Shown in pieces: positions 1 through 4,911 of a DNA stretch of 5,563 nt. The stretch is taken from NCBI GenBank assembly GCA_001774455.1, contig MFAC01000019.1, positions 1-5,563 of the forward strand, written 5' to 3'. The position numbers and the translations under genes were made by a program. Source of the DNA: Candidatus Campbellbacteria bacterium RIFCSPLOWO2_02_35_12 (GTDB taxonomy: Bacteria > Patescibacteriota > Minisyncoccia > Phycocordibacterales > UBA2163). The notes below the pieces were generated by a model that did no database searches, had not been told where the DNA came from, and was given only the letters and a program-made list of their open reading frames with translations. The stretch's first letter is position 1; each line of letters opens with the position of its first letter.

Positions 1-17
1 TGTATTGCTTTTATTAT

Positions 18-25
18 ACCTCCTT
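18..25 (-). promoter_or_regulatory. Perfect Shine-Dalgarno sequence for a gene off the left edge
   Basis: On the minus strand these bases read AAGGAGGT, fully complementary to the usual 16S rRNA 3' tail. Seventeen bases remain to the edge and contain no complete ATG; the last base, A, could begin one at position 1 or just beyond. The spacing would then be about 16 nt, longer than usual, so the start may be elsewhere or the site may be fortuitous. The three starts inside the operon lack such a site, which makes this one stand out. Confidence 0.5.
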
Positions 26-47
26 AATATATTTTTCATAATTACTA

Positions 48-151
48 TGAATTACGAAATGCAAAAATTTAGGTCTTCGGGTCGCAAAACCTCTTTATCT
101 TCTAAATGTTTTTGCTCAACCAGACCGTAAATTTTTGCATTTCGTAATTCA
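48..151. repeat. Long palindromic element, 24-bp arms plus inner stems
   Basis: Bases 48-71 are the exact reverse complement of 128-151 (24 bp, beginning TGAATTACGAAATGC). After one unpaired base (g127), 72-76 (GGTCT) pairs with 122-126 (AGACC). Further in, 80-82 pairs with 119-121, and 84-90 (GCAAAAC) pairs with 108-115 (GTTTTTGC) with one bulge. The terminal loop is about 91-107. Nearly the whole 104-base element can fold into one hairpin as DNA or as RNA from either strand. It could be a miniature palindromic mobile or extragenic repeat, or a structured leader of the gene to the left, whose Shine-Dalgarno sequence starts 22 nt beyond it. ATAATT occurs on both sides (38-43 and 154-159) but not flush with the arms, so it is not a convincing target duplication. 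Confidence 0.85.
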
Positions 152-208
152 AGATAATTGGGAAATAAGTTCCTTAAATAATTAAAGCGAATGTGTGGGC
201 GGCTCCGA

Positions 209-236
209 GCCTGTCTTTATGCGACAAAGCACAGGC
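209..236. other. GC-rich hairpin with a competing upstream fold
   Basis: Outer stem 209-214 (GCCTGT) pairs with 231-236 (ACAGGC) and inner stem 215-218 (CTTT) with 226-229 (AAAG), with a 7-base loop and a single bulged c230. A short alternative stem, 201-204 (GGCT) with 208-211 (AGCC), overlaps the left arm, so the two cannot form together. Neither strand has a T-run right after the stem, so it is not a classical intrinsic terminator. I have an impression that GCCTGY...RCAGGC hairpins recur between genes in Parcubacteria genomes, but this is unchecked. It may be a dispersed extragenic repeat or an RNA 3'-end stabiliser. Confidence 0.6.
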
Positions 237-246
237 AGGCCTAATA

Positions 247-266
247 AAAAAATCAACAGATTTTTT
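247..266 (-). terminator. Possible AT-rich terminator after the operon
   Basis: AAAAAATC (247-254) pairs with GATTTTTT (259-266) around a 4-base loop, an 8-bp stem with a single G-C pair. Read on the minus strand, the stem ends in a run of seven T, 64-84 nt after the last gene's stop. The symmetry also gives a T-run on the plus strand. The stem is weak by the standards of GC-rich terminators, so it is only a candidate; the GC-rich hairpin just beyond it could act instead or as well. Confidence 0.35.
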
Positions 267-330
267 ATGTATGTCTTGCAAAAACTATGCCAAGAAAAAA
301 TTTCATAATTCATAATAAAATAATAATTTT

Positions 331-975
331 TTAATCTATCAGTTCGCGATACGGGTCTATATGAAACGGCTTTTTCTTGCTTGAAAACTCATCTCCGGAA
401 TGAGGCGGTTCATCTGTTTTCTCTGTCGGAAGATTCGGCGGCGGAACAGATGGTTTTATGATTTGCCACCTTGCAATTTCCATTTTTATCTCTTCGGATT
501 CTTCAACTTTTTTGTCTTCCTCGGTATTTTTTTCTTTATTTAGAGAGTTTGTCGTGTCCACCGAAATGTCTGCGAATTTATTTTCCGAGTCGGACTCCTT
601 TTCAAACGACGGATGATTGATTGAGTCTTGTTTCCTATCCTCTGTTTCCATATCATCTTCTTGACTGATTTTCTTAAGCGACTCTCTTATGTTCATAAAA
701 ATCTCTTTATCTATGTCAAAAATAATCGCTTGCGCGCGCAAATTGGAAATTTGCAATCCTCTCTTTAAGTTTATTTTATAATCATTAGCCGATTCAAGCC
801 CCAACATTACAAGAACTGTTTCATTTTCAAGTTCTCCGCTTTGGTCAATATGCAAGTGATGTTTCTCTGAAATTTTTTTAATTTTAGCGCGCAAATCAAC
901 AGAGGCAAATGCTTTCTTGACATCATCTGGAAGTTTTTTCAGCTGTTCTTTTATTATTTCTTGTGTTTCATCCAT
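331..975 (-). CDS. Helical hypothetical protein with acidic linker and HIDPYREL C-terminus
   Basis: The start is ATG at 973-975, 8 nt after the VirB6-like gene's stop, and the stop is TAA at 331-333; this is the last gene of the visible operon. The best upstream purine match is a weak GGTG about 11 nt away. Residues 1-108 form a compact helical domain: LPDDVKKAFASVDLRAKIKK, HLHIDQSGELENETVLVMLG, then LKRGLQISNLRAQAIIFDID and FMNIRESLKKI. I know this layout (LP.EV..A..S.D, hydrophobic L.I...GEL..ET..V..GL, then A..I..DI...IF..IRESLKKI) as a widespread Parcubacteria family without assigned function. Residues about 109-165 are acidic, serine/asparagine-rich and probably disordered. Residues 166-214 are proline-rich and end in KKKPFHIDPYRELID, a tail that often ends relatives as DPYREP-like. 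There is no signal peptide or membrane segment, so it is probably cytoplasmic. A role as adaptor or regulator of the secretion apparatus is a guess from position only. Confidence 0.93.
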   Translation of the reverse strand: MDETQEIIKEQLKKLPDDVKKAFASVDLRAKIKKISEKHHLHIDQSGELENETVLVMLGLESANDYKINLKRGLQISNLRAQAIIFDIDKEIFMNIRESLKKISQEDDMETEDRKQDSINHPSFEKESDSENKFADISVDTTNSLNKEKNTEEDKKVEESEEIKMEIARWQIIKPSVPPPNLPTEKTDEPPHSGDEFSSKKKPFHIDPYRELID

Positions 976-983
976 ATTATTTT

Positions 984-3188
984 TTACACCGTGGCGCTTG
1001 ATTTATCTTCCGGTTTTGCCTCACCCACGCTGTCTTTATTTTCTTTTAATGCTTCGGTAATATAATCTAACGCTTTTTTCTTCGGAAATTCTTTTATATT
1101 TTTCTTTATTTTGAGAGATGCGATTTTGTTCTTTCTTGAAATTTTTATAAACGCGGTGTCTGCGGTCTTTTCTTTTTCCAATGTGTCTGCGTATTGATTT
1201 TGCCTATCAACACCCGGCTTATAATCTTGGAGCGTCTCTTTCGCCTCATTTAACGCTGTTTCTTTTGCTTTTCTTTCCGCGGTTCTTATTTTCTTTGTGT
1301 TTTCTAATATATCCTGTTCTGCCTTTGTGTCTTCAAGCATTTTTTCATATTCTTTTTTATATATATCTTTATATGTATCCAGTTTGGCATTATCCATTTT
1401 TTCTTTAGCATTTTTTATTTTTGTTTTATTTTGCTCTGTCGTTTGCTCGAAATTATCTATTGCAATTTTCTCCATTTTTTGCGCATCTTTATATTCTTTT
1501 TGTTTGCCACTCTTACCATCCAAACCTCCTATCTCTAAAACTAATCCTTGTTTGTGTAACTGTTCGTCATAACTTTCCTTACCCAAAGATTCAGCAAATT
1601 TCTCGCGCTCTTTAACTTGCTTTTGTAATTTCGCTTCATATCCTCCTTTGCCGGCCATTTTGCCTAAACCTCCAGGAACCGCTCCTCCGACACCTGCCGC
1701 TCGAGCGTCAAAACTTGAACCGGCAACTCCGCGAAGTCCGCGCAACTGCATCTTTCCAAGTATTCCTCTTATGCCGCCACTTGCCGCGCGCTCTTTGATT
1801 TTTTCAGAATCCGCCCATTTGCTTGCTCTCCTTCCCGCGGTATTTCTCAAAATTCTGCCTCCCATACCGAATGTGGCGCCACCCGCCATTCCCTGTCCCC
1901 ATTTGCGCGCGGATTGTCCCCATCCAATGACGGTGTTTGAACCCCAAATACCCATTTGTTTTGAGAGAAGAACTGTTAAAATTATAAATACTATAATAAC
2001 ACTAAAATTTATTATTATATAAATAACTGAAGTTCCTGTTTCCTCAAAACCAATGGCTGTTTTGAAACCTTCGCTATTTATCATAATTACAACTATATAT
2101 GTAAGCAGAAAATACACAGGCGCGTAAAATGAATGACTTATTAAACTTTTCCACCACATACTTGAATATGTTTTCATCTTAGGCAGTATCATACCCGCAA
2201 AAGCAATCGGAGAAAGTATCATTAAAAAAATCAGGACGGCGTATCGGACAATCAATAAAAATGCGGCGGCCAAAAATGAAAAAGCGGTAATAAGATAAAG
2301 TATCACTCCAAACAAAGCGATAAATATCATCTGTCGCTTGTTTAATTCTGTTTTTGTTTTTTCACTGCCAAAAATTTTGCTTTCTTTAAATTGACCTGTT
2401 TCAGGGTCTATTGAAAATACTTCGGTTCCAATAGCGGGATTTCTTATTTCTATTTTATCCTCATTATTTATTTTATACAGCACCGTGAACCGCAATGCCT
2501 GCATATATGAATCGCTTATTCCTCCCCACTTGCGCGGGTTGGAAGCTTTTCCTATTCCTTCGTTTTTTATTTTTTCATAAAAATTCACTGCGAGCAGATT
2601 ACTTGAATCAATTATTACTTTTGTAAAAAATAAACTGAAATTTATAAAAACTGCGGCAATAATTAAACTTACAAGAAGTTTTTTCACATCATATCCTCCT
2701 AATTTTAAATTTAATATCGTTATAATCCCTATATACAGAAGTGAGAAAATTATCAGAATATTCGCCAAGTCTCTAAATATCTTCCATCCTACTTCTATTG
2801 TTCCAATACCGCCAACCTTGGCTCCCATTTCAATCACCGTAATCTCCACCGTTTTATTAAGAACTAATCCTGTAACGGCAAGGATCCATCCGAATATTTC
2901 CAAAACCGTTTGTCCTAAACCTGCGATGCATCCGCGAAATCCGTCACCGGAGAAACATTGTGTGGCTCGAAATACACTGTATGCGCCTTTCCCAATAGTT
3001 ACGGCGCCTTGCGCGCCTGAAAAAAAATATAGCCCTTCAGCTATTTTTGTAGATAGTGGATTATTATCTTTAACACTGAGTTGCGCCTCGGCATTATTAA
3101 TATCAAAAGCGCCAAAAAATCCAATTGAAAGAATTATAATTATCAGAAATCCTGGTATTATTTTTTTAAAAATTTTTGATTTTGCCAT
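984..3188 (-). CDS. TrbL/VirB6-like type IV secretion membrane protein with long C-terminal tail
   Basis: The start is ATG at 3186-3188, fixed by an in-frame TAA two codons upstream; the stop is TAA. An N-terminal export segment (residues about 4-29, ILSIGFFGAFD) is followed by AEA|Q at 33-36, a plausible signal peptidase I site. Seven further hydrophobic segments lie at about 95-113, 140-160, 170-192, 285-312, 314-336, 347-371 and 386-409, with a roughly 90-residue soluble loop between 193 and 284. The block ILSPIAFAGMILP...WWKSLISHSFYAPVYFLLTYI (324-365) is typical of CPR TrbL/VirB6 relatives, the polytopic inner-membrane core of type IV secretion systems. After residue 410 comes a glycine- and arginine-rich stretch (411-515), then a lysine/glutamate-rich predicted coiled coil (about 515-700). 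Usual VirB6 proteins are roughly 300-450 residues, so the tail is a large addition, presumably cytoplasmic. Membrane topology and family are fairly sure; substrate and exact role are unknown. Confidence 0.88.
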   Translation of the reverse strand: MAKSKIFKKIIPGFLIIIILSIGFFGAFDINNAEAQLSVKDNNPLSTKIAEGLYFFSGAQGAVTIGKGAYSVFRATQCFSGDGFRGCIAGLGQTVLEIFGWILAVTGLVLNKTVEITVIEMGAKVGGIGTIEVGWKIFRDLANILIIFSLLYIGIITILNLKLGGYDVKKLLVSLIIAAVFINFSLFFTKVIIDSSNLLAVNFYEKIKNEGIGKASNPRKWGGISDSYMQALRFTVLYKINNEDKIEIRNPAIGTEVFSIDPETGQFKESKIFGSEKTKTELNKRQMIFIALFGVILYLITAFSFLAAAFLLIVRYAVLIFLMILSPIAFAGMILPKMKTYSSMWWKSLISHSFYAPVYFLLTYIVVIMINSEGFKTAIGFEETGTSVIYIIINFSVIIVFIILTVLLSKQMGIWGSNTVIGWGQSARKWGQGMAGGATFGMGGRILRNTAGRRASKWADSEKIKERAASGGIRGILGKMQLRGLRGVAGSSFDARAAGVGGAVPGGLGKMAGKGGYEAKLQKQVKEREKFAESLGKESYDEQLHKQGLVLEIGGLDGKSGKQKEYKDAQKMEKIAIDNFEQTTEQNKTKIKNAKEKMDNAKLDTYKDIYKKEYEKMLEDTKAEQDILENTKKIRTAERKAKETALNEAKETLQDYKPGVDRQNQYADTLEKEKTADTAFIKISRKNKIASLKIKKNIKEFPKKKALDYITEALKENKDSVGEAKPEDKSSATV
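3103..3173 (-). repeat. Export-segment repeat, copy in the VirB6-like gene
   Basis: This stretch encodes most of the N-terminal export segment and aligns without gaps to 4823-4893, at an offset of 1720 bases; by hand count 54 of 71 bases match. The two conserved blocks flank a diverged middle: the side encoding GFFGAFD is nearly identical, and so is the side encoding FKKII. The encoded proteins have no other evident similarity. Confidence 0.65.
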
Positions 3189-3205
3189 TTTTTATGTTTA
3201 TGTGG

Positions 3206-3222
3206 CGAAGGCTTTGCCTCCG
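3206..3222 (-). other. Hairpin with a buried GGAGG in the spacer before the VirB6-like gene
   Basis: The 52-nt gap between the 554-residue gene and the VirB6-like gene contains, on the minus strand, CGGAGGC-AAA-GCCTTCG: a 7-bp stem with one G-T wobble and a 3-base loop. The GGAGG (3217-3221) is a strong Shine-Dalgarno core but lies 28 nt before the ATG, and the stem occupies it. No start codon follows it at a normal distance. The hairpin could tune translation or mRNA processing between the two genes, or be a remnant repeat. On the plus strand it is followed by TGGTA and six T, but no plus-strand gene would use it. Confidence 0.5.
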
Positions 3223-3240
3223 TGGTATTTTTTACAGATT

Positions 3241-4905
3241 TTATTCATTCTCGGGAGGCGACGGAAATACCTGGCATTCGGCAATTTGCGCCTGCGTTGT
3301 CGCGGCAAGCGCGCCCATCTCGCTTGAAATCACCGCTCTTTCCTGCTCGGCGGCGAAGACATACGGACCTTTTAAAATATCCTGTCTTTTCATACTTTCA
3401 AGTATGCTTGTGGGTATTTGAAGCTGAACAGGATTTGTTGAATTTTGTATATCAGTCAACAAAGAATCCAATTTTATAATAAGCACACTTTCAGTATTTA
3501 TCTCGGAAATAAGAATATTCTTAAGTGGTATAATAAGCGTATCTATGGTGGAAGAAGCGCTATTTCTTCTCTCAAGAGCTGTTGCCATATCATCATTTGT
3601 TAAATTTAAACTTCTGTCCGCGAGCTTATCTTCATAACATTTAACTAAACTCAAAAGCTGTGTTTCCACCGCTTCAACGCTTTGAAGCGAATTTTGTTTG
3701 ATTGTCAAATAAATCAATTCTTCATTTATTACTCTGCCAAACTCAATCTCGGAACTTGCTATTATATTTTGTATTGACGCTGTGTCTTCGGTAACCAAAA
3801 GACGGCTTGTGTATGAAGGAGTTCCTCTTGATTCTTCGCTTAATCCACGCAAACCATTATTGGCGCTGTTAAATACTCTTACTATAAGCTGGGACATAAG
3901 CGCGTTCACTATTTCATTAAACTCATCAGCAAGTTCAAGCTGTCTAACTCCGCTCCCTAAAACATTTGCCAATTGACTTTCTATGACACTGCCTGGCGTT
4001 ACTATCTTGCAATTCACTGGGGCGCCGGGTCCGCCTCCTTGTGTTGTCGGCCGCGGACCTTCTTCACATTTCTTGTATGACAAAAAACCGTTACCCCAAT
4101 CAAGAAGTTTCATTTCTTCTCCCTGCACTTGCTCTATTCTTGCATTAAGTTCCGAAGCGGATGTTAAATAATCGCGATACGGATTATTTTGCGTAGTAAG
4201 CTCAATCCATCCCGCCCATCCGCCTTGACTGAAATCGCCATTTATAAAATCATCTATATTTGCCACTATGTCCGAAAGCGTGCATCTTACATCCTCTCTA
4301 AAACCGGCGCTTGGAAGAGAAAGAGCTATTTTTATATCCATTCTCCATGGACTGCACAAAAGTTCAAGAGCAGTGCCTTCTATAAAATTCGCGGTTTGCG
4401 CGTCCACTAAGTCCAAAAGAAAACCTCGGACATCCGTAACATAAGCAGGTCCACCCTGAAAACCATTGTTAATCCAATTAACGGTACTTGTGGTAATCTG
4501 TCTGATTGTTGTTTTTGCCATAAGCATCCAGATTGAATCAAGTGTTCTTTCTTTCTGATTATTTTTTTTATCATCAACGGGAACCATATTGTTTCCAAGA
4601 GAACCAATATTCAAAATTCCCGCCGTTTTAGCTTTTATCTCGCCAATCTTTGTATTGTCTTGCGCCGATAATGCGCCGACAACATCTTGGTCCGCCGCGT
4701 TTTTAGACACATCGCGTAAAAAATTTGTTTCCACTGGAACTGATGCCCCTATAATATCCGCATCTGTCGGCTTTTGAAGGAATAACGGATTGATATGATT
4801 ATTAGCGTTTAAAATTTTCGCGTCAAATGCGCCAAAAAATCCGATTGATAAAATCGCGGAAATAAGAATATTTGATATTATTTTTTTAAAAATACAGTTG
4901 TTCAT
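3241..4905 (-). CDS. Exported 554-residue hypothetical protein of a Parcubacteria-type secretion cluster
   Basis: The gene has an ATG start at 4903-4905 and a TAA stop; the upstream gene's stop is 6 nt away. The leader is A-rich with no Shine-Dalgarno sequence. Residues 1-28 form a signal peptide or anchor: basic IFKK, a hydrophobic core, then ILSIGFFGAFD; the cleavage site is unclear. Residues 30-120 look low-complexity and flexible. A conserved-looking core follows at about 122-345, with TVNWINNGFQGGPAYVTDV (141-159), NFIEGTALELLCSPWRMDIK (173-192), DDFINGDFSQGGWAGW (218-233), NNPY (240-243), LLDWGNGFLSYKKCE (267-281) and VNCKIVTPGSVI (297-308). Cys184, 208, 280 and 299 could pair as disulfides outside the membrane. 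Residues 375-545 are helical. I recognise the WIN.GF.G / FI.G.F / LLD.GNGFLS pattern as a Parcubacteria family of unknown function found beside TrbL/VirB6-like genes. The role as an extracytoplasmic component is inferred. No catalytic motif is visible. Confidence 0.95.
   Translation of the reverse strand: MNNCIFKKIISNILISAILSIGFFGAFDAKILNANNHINPLFLQKPTDADIIGASVPVETNFLRDVSKNAADQDVVGALSAQDNTKIGEIKAKTAGILNIGSLGNNMVPVDDKKNNQKERTLDSIWMLMAKTTIRQITTSTVNWINNGFQGGPAYVTDVRGFLLDLVDAQTANFIEGTALELLCSPWRMDIKIALSLPSAGFREDVRCTLSDIVANIDDFINGDFSQGGWAGWIELTTQNNPYRDYLTSASELNARIEQVQGEEMKLLDWGNGFLSYKKCEEGPRPTTQGGGPGAPVNCKIVTPGSVIESQLANVLGSGVRQLELADEFNEIVNALMSQLIVRVFNSANNGLRGLSEESRGTPSYTSRLLVTEDTASIQNIIASSEIEFGRVINEELIYLTIKQNSLQSVEAVETQLLSLVKCYEDKLADRSLNLTNDDMATALERRNSASSTIDTLIIPLKNILISEINTESVLIIKLDSLLTDIQNSTNPVQLQIPTSILESMKRQDILKGPYVFAAEQERAVISSEMGALAATTQAQIAECQVFPSPPENE
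4823..4893 (-). repeat. Export-segment repeat, copy in the 554-residue protein gene
   Basis: This is the partner of 3103-3173. It encodes IFKKII, a hydrophobic core and ILSIGFFGAFD, with 19 of 24 residues identical to the VirB6-like protein over that span. The bases just before both ATGs also read AAAAA, so the likeness reaches the start region, although the second to fourth codons differ and one codon is gained or lost. Confidence 0.65.
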
Positions 4906-4911
4906 TTTTTA

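Larger units (their letters stand above)
1..330. other. Structured intergenic region downstream of the operon
   Basis: No supported protein gene lies here. From the operon's end leftwards it holds an AT-rich terminator-like hairpin (247-266), a GC-rich hairpin (209-236), a long palindrome (48-151) and a perfect Shine-Dalgarno sequence on the minus strand (18-25). The motif TTTCRTAATT occurs three times on the plus strand (34-43, 140-149, 301-310). The GC-rich patch at about 187-242 stands out from the AT-rich surroundings. I recognise no tRNA, rRNA or known riboswitch. The region probably separates this operon from another minus-strand gene just outside the left edge. Confidence 0.75.

Noticed and set aside
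13..18. TATAAT on the minus strand as a -10 promoter element
   Set aside because: It overlaps the end of the Shine-Dalgarno sequence, and the -35 region (TTATGA at 36-41) matches poorly; in AT-rich DNA this hexamer is expected by chance.
48..151. Integron attC site or CRISPR-related repeat
   Set aside because: The palindrome has bulges like attC, but its ends do not show the RYYYAAC / GTTRRRY core sites, no integrase is present, and there is no array of spaced direct repeats.
52..216. Minus-strand stop-free stretch of about 54 codons across the palindrome
   Set aside because: It looks mildly protein-like but has no ATG, GTG or TTG start at a useful place and no ribosome site, and much of it is forced by the inverted repeat. 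It could at most be a gene remnant.
3206..3233. Intrinsic terminator on the plus strand (hairpin followed by six T)
   Set aside because: No plus-strand gene lies upstream of it, there are five other bases between stem and T-run, and one pair is an A-C mismatch on that strand.
2818..3327. Plus-strand open frame of 169 codons, and other plus-strand frames between 1181 and 4777
   Set aside because: They lie antisense to well-supported minus-strand genes, have no recognisable domains, and their proline/cysteine/phenylalanine-rich composition is what antisense reading of lysine-rich and membrane genes gives.
4407..4607. Minus-strand open frame of 66 codons inside the 554-residue gene
   Set aside because: It is fully contained in another frame of a gene with clear signal peptide and family-like motifs; no independent support.
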